Shown: positions 17,658 to 26,912, counted from the first letter of the stretch. The stretch is 64,000 nt of DNA from JAGPIS01 sp964635545 (GCA_964635545.1 CAZWOA010000001.1:1-64000), one strand, 5' to 3'. The notes: generated from the letters alone by a model not told the origin. Program-made: numbers and translations.

Positions 17658-17665
17658 TAAATTTG
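17658..17665 (+). promoter_or_regulatory. Candidate -7 box of the OmpA gene pair
   Basis: TAAATTTG matches TAnnTTTG and sits 25 bases before the first OmpA-family start. TTTG at 17630-17633 is a possible -33 element, but the gap of 24 is longer than usual. Confidence 0.4.
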
Positions 17666-17690
17666 AATAAATATCATTATTATTTCAAGG

Positions 17691-19004
17691 ATGAAAACAG
17701 CGAAAATTTTGCTATCAGTCATTATATTAATGGGAACCATAATGACCTCATCAGCACAAATCGACTTCGGTTCGTTAAGCGAAAACCAACTTTATAAAAG
17801 AGGTAATAAATACAATAACTGGACTGTTGGAATAGGATTTGGCCCGGTATTTTACTATACCGACGTTATAGATTACACACTATTCCCCAAAGACCATTAT
17901 CGGTTTGCACCATCCATAAGTGTTGCAAGGCAGCTCAACCGCCCGTGGGGCATTGAGGCCAAAATGATGATGGCCGATATGTATGGCGAGAAAAACGGCC
18001 GCTACTTCAGTGGCAACCTCATCGATGCAACCATGAATCTAACGCTGAGTATCAACCAATTAGCAATATTCGGCCCCATCAGCGACAGATGGAACATATT
18101 TGCAAAACTGGGTGTGGGAATGGTGTTCTTCAGAAGTAAGGTGCGCAGCCTGAATGACAACAGTTTTAAAACAGTACAAGATGTGTACTCCAATCTATTC
18201 GGATATCCCAATCCGTACGGCTGGGCAGATACCGACTATCTAGTAATTGGCTACGATCGTAAAAACGACCCATCACACAAAACAAAACGTAAAAGCGAAG
18301 TGGTTGTACCCATTGGTGTGGGAGCACAATATAGAATCAATGAGCGCCTAGATGCCGGTTTCGAACTCATAATGCACTCAATGACAGCCGATAACCTGGA
18401 TGTAAATCTATCGGGAGCAGATAACGACACCTACTTGTATCCCAACTTCACCATTAGATATAAAATAGGCAAGAAAAATCGTCGCCATGCAGTGTGGACA
18501 TATAAAGATTTCAACCTGAGCCAGCAACGCAATAGGCTTACCGACCCGCTTGCACAAAAACTTGACTCGCTAAAACAGCGACTCGATGACCTTGCAGCCA
18601 ACGACTCGGTAACAAACGATACCACAGTTATATACACCGAAAGCATCATTACTGAATCAGAAATTGACGCATCAGTATTCTTCGATTTCGACAAATCGAA
18701 CATCACCATGCCATCGCAATATACACTATCCAAGATAGCCAAAGCGATGTATGATAATCCCGAAATGAGAATAGTGATACGCGGTTATTGTGATGCCAGA
18801 GGCTCGTTACAGTATAATGAAGCCCTAAGTAAACGCAGATGTAACTCTGTGCTTGACGTACTTACTAAAGACTACGGATTATCGCCCGACAGGTTTGAAC
18901 TTGACCCAAAAGGCAAGACCGAACTGCTGTCGGATACCGATAAGTTGAAACCTCGCGGAATACACCTGGTAAACCGAAGAGTTGACCTGATAATGATTAA
19001 GTAA
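17691..19004 (+). CDS. OmpA-family outer membrane protein, copy 1
   Basis: This 437-residue protein has a signal peptide (residues 1-22, ending TSSAQ), a beta-barrel-like region (about 35-260) and a C-terminal OmpA peptidoglycan-binding domain. The domain shows FFDFDKSNITM, IRGYCDARGSLQYNEALS and NRRVDLIMIK, with the usual Asp and Arg contacts kept. It would anchor the outer membrane to the cell wall. A second gene of the same build follows 62 bases later, separated by a perfect 13-bp hairpin. The barrels share phrases such as MYGEK and HTLFP/YTLFP. Confidence 0.88.
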   Translation: MKTAKILLSVIILMGTIMTSSAQIDFGSLSENQLYKRGNKYNNWTVGIGFGPVFYYTDVIDYTLFPKDHYRFAPSISVARQLNRPWGIEAKMMMADMYGEKNGRYFSGNLIDATMNLTLSINQLAIFGPISDRWNIFAKLGVGMVFFRSKVRSLNDNSFKTVQDVYSNLFGYPNPYGWADTDYLVIGYDRKNDPSHKTKRKSEVVVPIGVGAQYRINERLDAGFELIMHSMTADNLDVNLSGADNDTYLYPNFTIRYKIGKKNRRHAVWTYKDFNLSQQRNRLTDPLAQKLDSLKQRLDDLAANDSVTNDTTVIYTESIITESEIDASVFFDFDKSNITMPSQYTLSKIAKAMYDNPEMRIVIRGYCDARGSLQYNEALSKRRCNSVLDVLTKDYGLSPDRFELDPKGKTELLSDTDKLKPRGIHLVNRRVDLIMIK

Positions 19005-19008
19005 AAAA

Positions 19009-19042
19009 TCACCCGTCAATAAGTTCAACTATTGACGGGTGA
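19009..19042. promoter_or_regulatory. Perfect 13-bp hairpin between the two OmpA-family genes
   Basis: TCACCCGTCAATA (19009-19021) and TATTGACGGGTGA (19030-19042) are exact inverted repeats with an 8-base loop. There is no T-run after it on the plus strand, so it is not a standard terminator for the upstream gene. A short T-run exists only for the minus strand, where no gene ends. It may protect the upstream mRNA or adjust the ratio of the two proteins. Confidence 0.7.
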
Positions 19043-19066
19043 AATCATCAACTACAGGATAGTAAA

Positions 19067-20347
19067 ATGAGAAAATTTACAACAATATTATTTCTGCTCA
19101 CCTTGGCCTTTCATGCTGTGGCACAGTATAAAACAGACCTGCGCGTGATTGATGAAGAGGCAAGATTTTCGAAAGAGAAAAAATTTAAAACATGGACTCT
19201 TTCGGCAGGATACGGCCCGGTAATACCCTTTGCCGATATAAATAACCATACGCTCTTCCCATCAGGTCATTGGGACTTCGGATTCAGTGCATCACTGGCA
19301 AAACAGATATATCCATCGTTTGCTTTTGAGCTTCAGTTTCTAAAAACAGATATGTATGGCGAAAAGGGAGAGTTCTTCTTTAAAGGCGATATGATGGACT
19401 TCACCCTTAACCTGCAAACATATCTTAACCAAATGGTTAACTTCCCGGGGCCACTAAAAGACAGATGGGATTTCTATCTGAAAATTGGTTTGGGGATGCA
19501 GGCTTTAAGATCAAGACTTCACTATACTGCCGACAACAGCGTTGTAAAGGTTAACGATTTCAGTAATGAATACACCGATACACGCTACGTAGTGCTGGGA
19601 TATGACAAACATGACCCAAATAAAAAAACAACCCGTAAAGGCGAGTTGGTACTTCCTTTGGGAGCAGGAATTCTATACCGATTGAATAATAGTTTTGACG
19701 TAGGTGTGGAGTCAACCATACGTTTCTCATACGAAGATAATATGGATAACGTACTACTGGGTGCCACCAACGACAGATATTGGTACTCATCTGTAAACCT
19801 TCATTATAACTTTGGAGAGAAGAACAAACGACACAGCAAATGGACCTACCGTTCCTATGGCTTTAACTTATTCGGGAAACCGAAAAAAGACCCATTACTA
19901 TCGGAAATCAATGATTTTGAGAATCGCATAAAATCCTACGAAGCCAATAGACCTATCAAACACGACTCGGTATTTATATATCACCATGCCAAGAAGATAT
20001 ATGAACGCAACAACCTTTATCAGGTGTTCTTTACATCGAGTAATACAAATGTTGACAGAGCTTACCATGACCAACTTGCATTAGTGGTGATACAATTACT
20101 GAGCAACGATAAGTGGAAAGCTGAATTATTTGGTTATTCTGATGAAAAAGAAGGAGATAACATGGGCATCAGTGAGGCCAGATGCAAGGAAGTGGCCGAC
20201 AAACTGATAAATGATTTAGGTATCGACCCGGACAGGATAATTATAACACCCCAAGGTAGCGATAACTTGTTATCGCCCACCGACAGACTTACGCCACGCG
20301 GGCTACACTTTATCAACCGAAGAGTGGATATAGTTATTAAGAAATAA
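19067..20347 (+). CDS. OmpA-family outer membrane protein, copy 2
   Basis: This 426-residue protein has a signal peptide (residues 1-19, ending HAVAQ), a barrel-like region parallel to copy 1, and a C-terminal OmpA-like domain. Compared with copy 1 the domain is diverged: the FDFDKS entry is FFTSSNTNV and the glycine of DxxG is lost, but the GYSD aspartate, an Arg in the SEARC helix and the closing NRRVDIVIKK remain. Wall binding may be weaker or altered. It is probably cotranscribed with copy 1 and arose by duplication. Confidence 0.85.
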   Translation: MRKFTTILFLLTLAFHAVAQYKTDLRVIDEEARFSKEKKFKTWTLSAGYGPVIPFADINNHTLFPSGHWDFGFSASLAKQIYPSFAFELQFLKTDMYGEKGEFFFKGDMMDFTLNLQTYLNQMVNFPGPLKDRWDFYLKIGLGMQALRSRLHYTADNSVVKVNDFSNEYTDTRYVVLGYDKHDPNKKTTRKGELVLPLGAGILYRLNNSFDVGVESTIRFSYEDNMDNVLLGATNDRYWYSSVNLHYNFGEKNKRHSKWTYRSYGFNLFGKPKKDPLLSEINDFENRIKSYEANRPIKHDSVFIYHHAKKIYERNNLYQVFFTSSNTNVDRAYHDQLALVVIQLLSNDKWKAELFGYSDEKEGDNMGISEARCKEVADKLINDLGIDPDRIIITPQGSDNLLSPTDRLTPRGLHFINRRVDIVIKK

Positions 20348-20373
20348 CTTAAACCTACAACATATAAAAAACG

Positions 20374-20408
20374 ACACCCTGCATACAACAAGTATCAGGG
20401 TGTTTTAT
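20374..20408 (+). terminator. Intrinsic terminator after the OmpA pair
   Basis: ACACCCTG (20374-20381) pairs with CAGGGTGT (20396-20403). An inner ATAC/GTAT stem follows after a bulged C, and the T-rich TTTTATCT comes next. It ends the two-gene unit. Confidence 0.75.
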
Positions 20409-20488
20409 CTGAAAATCAAAGTATTAGCTACAAAGCAAGGCATTTAAGATGCTATTACAGTTTTAAAAATCGCAAGCTGAACATATTA

Positions 20489-21016
20489 TCAGGCTCGCTC
20501 TGCCTCCGAATACTTTATGGACAGAATGGATAGAAATCGGCTTATTCGTTGAATAGCCTTTTCGGTATCGGGGGAGATGTCCACACCTTTCAGTTTCATG
20601 ATAAATACACCATAAATAGCAGAAAGTGCAAGTTCGATATGGTGTATCTTCACTCCTTCGGGCAGCTTTGATTCAAAGGCTTCAATATCGGAGTAGGCAA
20701 CTCTGAAAGCATTTTGATAGGCAATTTCACTATTTTTAGTGAGCAACTCAAGGTGAAAATTATAAACATCATTAAGCAGGATTGTTACTATTCTTAAATG
20801 TCCTTTTTTTTCAATACCCTCATTGGTCATCATCTCCACCAAGTTCTCCCACCAAGTCATAACATCTTCTCTATCCGACTCATTATAACTAGTAAGCACA
20901 TTCTTGCCAATCAAATCCATATCAAAACCATTGGCTCTTATTAAATCTTCCACCTGCCACATATAAAGAATATACCCTATTATATTGGTCTTTCTCAACT
21001 CTTGTGCCTGTTTCAT
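20489..21016 (-). CDS. DUF4924-family protein
   Basis: This 175-residue, mostly helical cytoplasmic protein resembles the Bacteroidota DUF4924 family (MKQAQELRKTNIIGYILYMW at the start, YSEAERA at the end). Its function is unknown. Its start overlaps the stop of the S4-protein gene as ATGA, so translation is probably coupled. It is the last gene of a pth-S4-DUF4924 run. Confidence 0.75.
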   Translation of the reverse strand: MKQAQELRKTNIIGYILYMWQVEDLIRANGFDMDLIGKNVLTSYNESDREDVMTWWENLVEMMTNEGIEKKGHLRIVTILLNDVYNFHLELLTKNSEIAYQNAFRVAYSDIEAFESKLPEGVKIHHIELALSAIYGVFIMKLKGVDISPDTEKAIQRISRFLSILSIKYSEAERA

Positions 21017-21417
21017 ACTTCGTCGTCGTCAAAATCATCAAAACCATCAAGGAAAAACTCATCCAAATCGCGACGCTCCTTCTTGGTGGGGCGTCCTAGC
21101 CCTTTTTGTCGGCCGGCAGATTGTGCCATGCGGTGTATTTCAAGGGCAGCAAGCACATCGGGAGGTGTAACCTCTATAATATGCTCGGGCACCAACTTGG
21201 CACCCATCCGGTTTTTTGCCAATGCAATAATCTTAAACGACCTAACAATGGGCGGAACGCGTATCTCAATTACATCGCCCTCCTTCACCACTCGCGAAGT
21301 TTTAACCTGCATACCGCCAATGGTAACACGTCCTTTCTTACAAGCTTCGGCGGCTATGCTTCTGGTTTTAAACAAGCGCACAGACCATAGAAACTTATCA
21401 ATTCTCACCGGCTCCAT
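21013..21417 (-). CDS. S4-domain RNA-binding protein (Hsp15/HslR-like)
   Basis: In this 134-residue protein the first 90 residues are an S4 domain (VRIDKFLWSVRLFKTRSIAA, VKEGDVIEIR). An acidic tail ending in FDDFDDDEV is common in the Bacteroidota versions. Hsp15 binds stalled 50S subunits carrying nascent chain, and this protein may do the same. The gene follows pth by 8 bases, which fits a role in rescue of translation. Confidence 0.85.
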   Translation of the reverse strand: MEPVRIDKFLWSVRLFKTRSIAAEACKKGRVTIGGMQVKTSRVVKEGDVIEIRVPPIVRSFKIIALAKNRMGAKLVPEHIIEVTPPDVLAALEIHRMAQSAGRQKGLGRPTKKERRDLDEFFLDGFDDFDDDEV

Positions 21418-21425
21418 ACTGTGTT

Positions 21426-21989
21426 CTATTTATTGTTGAATGAAGTCATCGTAAGCTGAAGGCCTGCGGTGCCAAAACTGACAATCATCTTGCAAGCCAC
21501 ATCAATTCTAAGCGACAGGTCGATAAGTTCGGTATCGCTCCATTTACCCAGTACATACTCAACCTGACCACCTCTGCGGAAATTATCGCCAATGCCAAAC
21601 CTAAGTCTCACATAATTATTATGGCCCAAAACCTCCTGAATATTCTTCAGTCCGTTATGCCCGGCATCACTTCCTTTAGGTTTTATTCTAAGGGTGCCGA
21701 ATGGGAGTGCAATATCATCAACCACAACCAGCATATTGGCTATTTCTATCTTCTCTTTTTGCATCCAATAAGCCACCGCCTTTCCACTCAAGTTCATATA
21801 GGTGCTTGGTTTCAGCAATATGAAGGTTCGTCCTTTATACTTAAAAGTGGCAACCGAACCATACCTGCCATCTTCAAACTTCGCATCATACTCTTTTGCA
21901 AGTGCATCTACCACATCGAAACCTACGTTATGCCTTGTATGTGCATATTCAGAGCCTATGTTTCCCAGGCCCACAATTAAATATTTCAT
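21426..21989 (-). CDS. pth: Peptidyl-tRNA hydrolase
   Basis: The KYLIVGLGNIGSEY start, the RHNVGFDVVDAL catalytic His region, KPSTYMNLSGKAV and GSDAGHNGLKNI are the family motifs. It frees tRNA from peptidyl-tRNA that drops off ribosomes. The open frame extends to 22064, but the ATG at 21989 gives 187 residues beginning exactly where the family begins, with AGAGGAAG a short distance upstream. The 25 extra residues are basic-acidic and not conserved in the family, so the shorter start is preferred. Confidence 0.93.
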   Translation of the reverse strand: MKYLIVGLGNIGSEYAHTRHNVGFDVVDALAKEYDAKFEDGRYGSVATFKYKGRTFILLKPSTYMNLSGKAVAYWMQKEKIEIANMLVVVDDIALPFGTLRIKPKGSDAGHNGLKNIQEVLGHNNYVRLRFGIGDNFRRGGQVEYVLGKWSDTELIDLSLRIDVACKMIVSFGTAGLQLTMTSFNNK

Positions 21990-22149
21990 TTCAGAAGCTT
22001 CCTCTTCTTTTTTTTGTCTGCCCAGCAGACGCTGCCAAAAATTGATTTTAACCATATCTGTCATTTATCAAACCAACTAATGGTAATGTTACTTATAAAA
22101 ACATATAGTTTTAATGTTTTTCAGGAGTAACCCTTATGCCATAAACAGA

Positions 22150-22174
22150 AAAACCTCCAACAGAGGGAGGTTTT
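22150..22174 (-). terminator. Intrinsic terminator after rplY
   Basis: AAAACCTCC (22150-22158) pairs with GGAGGTTTT (22166-22174) across a 7-base loop. The T-rich arm on the minus strand follows the rplY stop codon by about 20 bases. Confidence 0.8.
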
Positions 22175-22194
22175 GTACTGTTTTGAGCAATCGA

Positions 22195-22770
22195 TTACTT
22201 GCCACTTGCTTGTGCAGCAGCACGTGCAGCTCTTGTAAGCTTAACAGCCACAACAACGGCATTTTTAGCATTTAGAATCTCTACATTATCGTAGCTCAAC
22301 TCACCTACTTTAATACCTTTTCCAAGACCTAAGTGGCTTATTTCCACATCAAGCCTGTCAGGCATGTTAGCAGGAAGAGCTTTCACTTTAAGCTTACGCA
22401 TCTCAAGTTGTAGTTTACCACCCGCTTTAACACCTTCTGCAAGGCCATGAAGCTTAACAGGGATATCCATTACAATTTCCTTGTTATCGATAATCTCAAG
22501 GAAATCAACATGAAGGATACCACCACTAACCGGATGATACTGAACATCTTTAAGGATAGCTTTTTTAGCTTCACCGCTGATATTAAGCTCTACGATATAA
22601 ACGTCAGGAGTAAAGATAAGATTTTTAAAATTTTTCTCTAGTGTTGAGAAGTGAAGCACTTCACCAACTCCATAAAGTACACATGGAACTTGCTCTTCTT
22701 TACGAAGCAGCTTAGTAAGTTTCTTACCTACTTCTTGACGTTTAACGCCCTCTAATTTAATTGTTTGCAT
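22195..22770 (-). CDS. rplY: 50S ribosomal protein L25 (CTC form)
   Basis: This 191-residue protein has an N-terminal L25 beta-barrel (VPCVLYG, HPVSGGILHVDFLEI) and a C-terminal CTC domain (DIPVKLHGLAEGVKAGG onward). It binds 5S rRNA in the large subunit. The Ala/Lys-rich end (RAARAAAQASGK) is normal for Bacteroidota. It is followed by its own terminator and lies upstream of pth, a frequent pairing. Confidence 0.96.
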   Translation of the reverse strand: MQTIKLEGVKRQEVGKKLTKLLRKEEQVPCVLYGVGEVLHFSTLEKNFKNLIFTPDVYIVELNISGEAKKAILKDVQYHPVSGGILHVDFLEIIDNKEIVMDIPVKLHGLAEGVKAGGKLQLEMRKLKVKALPANMPDRLDVEISHLGLGKGIKVGELSYDNVEILNAKNAVVVAVKLTRAARAAAQASGK

Positions 22771-22871
22771 GATAAATTTTTAAAGTGTTACTCAAAATTA
22801 AGTTCTGCATAGTGCAAGGAATCTTAATTTCCCATCACACGTCTGCCAAAACGCGGTGCAAATATATAAAA

Positions 22872-23810
22872 TTATAATATAAACTGATTACTTATCGACT
22901 GATAATTATACACTTTATCGATAGTATCGGCAAAAACCTGTGCTACCGAAAGCACTTTTATCTTTGGTGATTCACGCCTAAGCGGTATTGAGTCAGTCAC
23001 CACAAGCTCTATAAGCTCAGAGTTTTCGATATTCTCATATGCCTTACCCGACAGCACTGCGTGGGTTGCAAATGCACGAACACTCTTGGCGCCCTGCTCC
23101 ATCATCATTCCTGCTGCTTTTGTAAGAGTACCGGCGGTATCAACCATGTCGTCAAGCAGAATAACATTTTTACCTTTTACATCACCAATAACTCTCATCT
23201 CTTCCACCACGTTGGCTTTAGCTCTATGTTTATGGCAAATAACCATGGTGGTTTGTAAGAATTTAGCATAAGAGTTGGCTCTTTTGGTACCTCCCACGTC
23301 GGGCGATGCTATTACCAAGTCATCAAGATTAAGCTGTTTGATGTATGGCACAAATATAGACGATGCATACAAGTGATCGACCGGAAGATTGAAGAATCCC
23401 TGAATCTGATCGGCATGCAAGTCCATAGTTATAACCCTATCGACCCCGGCGGTGGTAAGCATATCTGCTACCAACTTTGCACCAATGGACACCCTGGGTT
23501 GATCTTTCCTATCCTGACGTGCAAAGCCAAAATAGGGGATTACAGCAATAATTTTGTATGCTGATGCACGTTTAGCGGCATCGATCAACATAAGGAGTTC
23601 GAGGAGATTATCGGCAGGCGGGAAAGTACTTTGAACAATAAATACATGCGACCCGCGAATGGTCTCTTCATACACTGTTGCAAACTCTCCATCGCTAAAA
23701 CGGAGCACATTTACATTGCCCAGTTCGCGACCCGAACTAAGGCTGATTTTCTCGGCCAGGTACTTAGTGGCTATACCTGAAAAAATCTTAATTGGAGCTT
23801 TTGGTGGCAT
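22872..23810 (-). CDS. prs: Ribose-phosphate pyrophosphokinase
   Basis: This 312-residue enzyme makes PRPP from ribose 5-phosphate and ATP. The FSDGEFATVYEETIRG motif, the catalytic PYFGFARQDRK flexible loop, the DLHADQIQGFF segment and the PRPP-binding VILLDDMVDTAGT are all present. PRPP feeds nucleotide, histidine and tryptophan synthesis. It is monocistronic between rplY and engB, with intergenic gaps of about 100 bases. Confidence 0.97.
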   Translation of the reverse strand: MPPKAPIKIFSGIATKYLAEKISLSSGRELGNVNVLRFSDGEFATVYEETIRGSHVFIVQSTFPPADNLLELLMLIDAAKRASAYKIIAVIPYFGFARQDRKDQPRVSIGAKLVADMLTTAGVDRVITMDLHADQIQGFFNLPVDHLYASSIFVPYIKQLNLDDLVIASPDVGGTKRANSYAKFLQTTMVICHKHRAKANVVEEMRVIGDVKGKNVILLDDMVDTAGTLTKAAGMMMEQGAKSVRAFATHAVLSGKAYENIENSELIELVVTDSIPLRRESPKIKVLSVAQVFADTIDKVYNYQSISNQFIL

Positions 23811-23920
23811 TATAATGCTTTGTTTTACTGTTAATTATTATTAATGCACTGCAAAGTTACTAATTTTGGCATATCACATCCCAATATAATTAGGTTAATT
23901 TCAGCCAAAAGAGTTTAAAG

Positions 23921-24529
23921 TTAATTCGACTCCAGCAATTGTCGGTTAATATTGTCGATATGCTCTAGCAACTCATCACGCCCCACATTGCGCGAGGCCG
24001 ATGTATAGAACATCTGTGGAAGTTCATCCCACTCTTTATGAAGTTCTGTTTTATAGTACTCTATCTTTGAGTCAAACTCCTTTGGCTTCAACTTATCGGT
24101 TTTGGTGAACACGATATTGAAGGGAATCTCATTCTCGCCCAAGAATGTCATAAAACGAAGGTCGATTGGCTGTGGGGCTAGGCGGCAATCAACAAGCACA
24201 AACAGCATAACCAGTGAATCGCGATTTAAAATATAATCGGTAATTAACTTTCCAAATTCAGCCTTTACTGATTTTGATACCTTGGCATATCCATAACCGG
24301 GTAAATCTACCAGATACCAGGTCTGGTTAATCTCAAAATGGTTGATAAGCTGCGTTTTACCGGGAGTACCCGAAGTTTTAGCCAGACTTTTACGTTGACA
24401 TAACATATTGATAAGAGACGATTTACCCACATTCGACCTACCAATGAAGGCATATTCGGGTTTATTCGTCTTGGGGCATCCATCCACCGAGCTGTTACTC
24501 ATCAGAAATTCAGCACTTTTAATAATCAT
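23921..24529 (-). CDS. engB: Ribosome biogenesis GTP-binding protein YsxC/EngB
   Basis: This 202-residue TRAFAC GTPase has G1 GRSNVGKSS (30-38), the switch region TSGTPGKTQLIN, G3 DLPGYG, and G4 TKTDKL. EngB helps assemble the 50S subunit. Length and motif spacing are normal. It is followed by the DUF4294 and nfo genes upstream on the same strand, with about 60 bases between stop and start. Confidence 0.96.
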   Translation of the reverse strand: MIIKSAEFLMSNSSVDGCPKTNKPEYAFIGRSNVGKSSLINMLCQRKSLAKTSGTPGKTQLINHFEINQTWYLVDLPGYGYAKVSKSVKAEFGKLITDYILNRDSLVMLFVLVDCRLAPQPIDLRFMTFLGENEIPFNIVFTKTDKLKPKEFDSKIEYYKTELHKEWDELPQMFYTSASRNVGRDELLEHIDNINRQLLESN

Positions 24530-24588
24530 AACCTCTATTTTGCCACAAAGTTAATGATTATCAGAAACAAATGAAACCTGTGCCCCAC

Positions 24589-25188
24589 TTATAATATACC
24601 ATTATCTATAAGATTAATGATATAGTTGATGGTGCGGTCGTCGCCCTCCTCATCAAATTCATCCTTAAGGTTGGAGCCAAAAATTCTTGCAACCGACTGC
24701 CAGAAAAATGCCGGCACACCGCCTTTATACTGCTTTATGAGGTCGAAAGTAGTGCTCCCGGTTTCGCGATCAATAAGCTTTATCAATAGTTTACCCTGCG
24801 ACACAGTAAGTTTACGCAGTGGTTTTTCGAATTCAGCAAATAAATCCTTCTCAGCTTTTTTGAGGTAAGCACGCCTCTCTTTATCGGTTTTCAAAGTTGC
24901 CATATGCCTGTTTATATCAGCCAGTTTATGGGCTGCAACACGGGCATATGGCAGTGTTATCTTAACATTGCGCACAAGACGCGAGTATCGCATATAATCT
25001 CGATTGGATTTAAACTGACGCTCGGGCATAATCACAATCTCGCGTATATCCACATGCGGGATGGTGTCGTTACCCTCTACCTTCCCTTTCACCAACTTAC
25101 GACCATCGGTAAGAGACAGATTATCTGCAACTTGCGACATAGCAATAGCCGATATCAACAGAAATATAGAGAGTAACAGAAACCTCAT
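24589..25188 (-). CDS. DUF4294-family secreted protein
   Basis: This 199-residue protein has a clear signal peptide (residues 1-18, ending AMSQ) and resembles the DUF4294 family: IVIMPERQFKSNRDYMRYSRLVRNV, KAEKDLFAEFEKPLRKLT, LIKLIDRETGSTTFDLIK. It is probably periplasmic. The function is unknown. It sits 22 bases downstream of nfo, likely in one transcript with it. Confidence 0.8.
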   Translation of the reverse strand: MRFLLLSIFLLISAIAMSQVADNLSLTDGRKLVKGKVEGNDTIPHVDIREIVIMPERQFKSNRDYMRYSRLVRNVKITLPYARVAAHKLADINRHMATLKTDKERRAYLKKAEKDLFAEFEKPLRKLTVSQGKLLIKLIDRETGSTTFDLIKQYKGGVPAFFWQSVARIFGSNLKDEFDEEGDDRTINYIINLIDNGIL

Positions 25189-25210
25189 ACCAGCTAAACT
25201 TATGCAACTT

Positions 25211-26056
25211 TTATACTACAAAACTATTGAGCAGTGCAATTTCATCTTTCCAAATCGATTCGTCGGGGGTTTCGAGTACGATTGGCATATTATTGAAACG
25301 CGAATCAGCAATCATACGGCGAAAAGTCTCAATGCCCAACACTCCCTTGCCCAAACTGTCATGCCTGTCAACACGGCTACCCACACCTTTTTTGGCATCA
25401 TTGAGGTGAATAGCCTTCAAATATTCAAAGCCAACCACGGCGCCAAACTCATTCATCACTTTTTCGTAACTATCGGCATCAATAATATCATAGCCGCCGG
25501 CTACAGTATGGCAGGTGTCGAGGCACACCCCCACCCTGCTTTTATCCTCAACTTTGCTGATGATATGTGCAAGATGCTCAAACTTATAACCAAGGTTGGA
25601 ACCCTGTCCGGCGGTATTCTCAATAACTGCGGTTACTCCCCTGGTTTTATCGAGGGTGATATTTATCGATTCAGCAATAATATCAAGACATTTTTCTTCG
25701 GATATTTTATTAAGATGACTTCCCGGATGGAAATTCAACAGCGTAAGTCCCAATTGTTCACAGCGTTGCATCTCATCAAGAAAAGCGGCACGCGATTTCT
25801 CCAATGCATCCTCCTCAGGATGGCCCAGGTTAATAAGGTAGCTATCGTGAGGCAAAATATAATTAGGCGAAAAGCCAAGTTTGCCGCAATTCTCTTTAAA
25901 CTGCTCTATACTACTATCAGTAAGAGGCTTGGCAACCCACTGACGTTGATTTTTGGTGAAAAGTGCAAAAGCAGTGGCTCCTATAGCCGCAGCATTAATG
26001 GGTGCATTTTCAACACCTCCGGCTGCACTCACGTGAGCTCCTATATATTTCTTCAT
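25211..26056 (-). CDS. nfo: Endonuclease IV (AP endonuclease)
   Basis: In this 281-residue TIM-barrel enzyme the zinc ligands are in recognisable positions: HVSAAGG, HDSYLINLG, LNFHPGS, VIENTAGQG, CLDTCHTVAGGYD, HLNDAKKG, DRHDSLGKG and VLETPDE. It cuts DNA at abasic sites in base-excision repair. It is complete, with a normal start MKKYIGAHVSAAGG. A 408-residue frame on the opposite strand is only the mirror image of its codon pattern. Confidence 0.97.
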   Translation of the reverse strand: MKKYIGAHVSAAGGVENAPINAAAIGATAFALFTKNQRQWVAKPLTDSSIEQFKENCGKLGFSPNYILPHDSYLINLGHPEEDALEKSRAAFLDEMQRCEQLGLTLLNFHPGSHLNKISEEKCLDIIAESINITLDKTRGVTAVIENTAGQGSNLGYKFEHLAHIISKVEDKSRVGVCLDTCHTVAGGYDIIDADSYEKVMNEFGAVVGFEYLKAIHLNDAKKGVGSRVDRHDSLGKGVLGIETFRRMIADSRFNNMPIVLETPDESIWKDEIALLNSFVV

Positions 26057-26081
26057 GTTCTCTTTTTTTTTAAAATAATAT

Positions 26082-26795
26082 CTATTTTCTATGTAAACGA
26101 TGGGTTAAAGTCAATCTTAAGGTGTTCAACCCATCCTCTTCGCCATAGTAATATGGCTGTGTTTTACCAAACTGCATCGAATAGAGCATCCTCACATTCA
26201 AATCGTCAGAAATTGCATAGCCCACTCCACATCCTGCCAATGCACGCTGAAAGAAGTCATTTACAGCTAGTTCGCTCTTCATATTAAAATTAACGGCAGC
26301 AACCACATCAATAAACCATTCATCCTTATCGAGTATTCCATTTTCACCCGATACTATTATGCGGGGCTCAACTCTATAGATTATTCTGCTGCTATATGTA
26401 TCAACATCAATGTTTTTATACTTTATATTACGTTGTTCAAGCCTGAATTGATGATAAAACTTCACTCGATGTGCATCGGGCGAAGATATGTATATTGCCT
26501 CGTGCGTTCTATATTCCTGCTCGCGATAAGCTTTTAGATAATGTGCATACGCCATCATTCCACCCAATTGAAACGATATCCAGCCATTGGCTCTGAAACG
26601 AATAGCCGCATCTACAGCTCCCGACTGCCAATTAACATCTCCATAACCAAAATTAGCAGCCACTCCACCATGTAGGGACCACCAACTGTTAAGACGATAT
26701 TGGCTATTCATATCAAAAGCATTCTCAAGCTTCTGTCCGATAGCAGCAATTGATGCAACCACCAAAAGCAATATAGTAACGAAACTCTGTTTCAA
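26082..26795 (-). CDS. Predicted outer-membrane beta-barrel protein (DUF2490-like)
   Basis: This 237-residue protein has a signal peptide (residues 1-20, ending AAIGQ). It then shows alternating aromatic/polar strands (YRLNSWWSLHGGVAANFGY, FYHQFRLEQRN, IIYRVEPRIIV, VGYAISDDLNVRMLYSMQFG) ending in LTLTHRLHRK. This resembles DUF2490 barrel proteins. The start codon is TTG at 26795. The role is unknown. The DUF2490 match is tentative. Confidence 0.7.
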   Translation of the reverse strand: MKQSFVTILLLVVASIAAIGQKLENAFDMNSQYRLNSWWSLHGGVAANFGYGDVNWQSGAVDAAIRFRANGWISFQLGGMMAYAHYLKAYREQEYRTHEAIYISSPDAHRVKFYHQFRLEQRNIKYKNIDVDTYSSRIIYRVEPRIIVSGENGILDKDEWFIDVVAAVNFNMKSELAVNDFFQRALAGCGVGYAISDDLNVRMLYSMQFGKTQPYYYGEEDGLNTLRLTLTHRLHRK

Positions 26796-26912
26796 ACCGT
26801 GAGTATTAAAATATCAATGCACATCCGGAGGATTTAAAAACAGAACTATTCTCAGCCATAAATGTTTAATAATCAAATACAGCATAGTCCTAATATTATT
26901 AACATCCGGTCA

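Noticed and set aside
21990..22064. Longer start for peptidyl-tRNA hydrolase
   Set aside because: It adds 25 residues outside the conserved family. The later ATG gives the normal length.
25061..26287. Long plus-strand open frame (about 408 codons) opposite nfo and the barrel-protein gene
   Set aside because: It covers the complete, well-conserved nfo gene in antisense. It has no recognisable motif and its length comes from codon bias of nfo.
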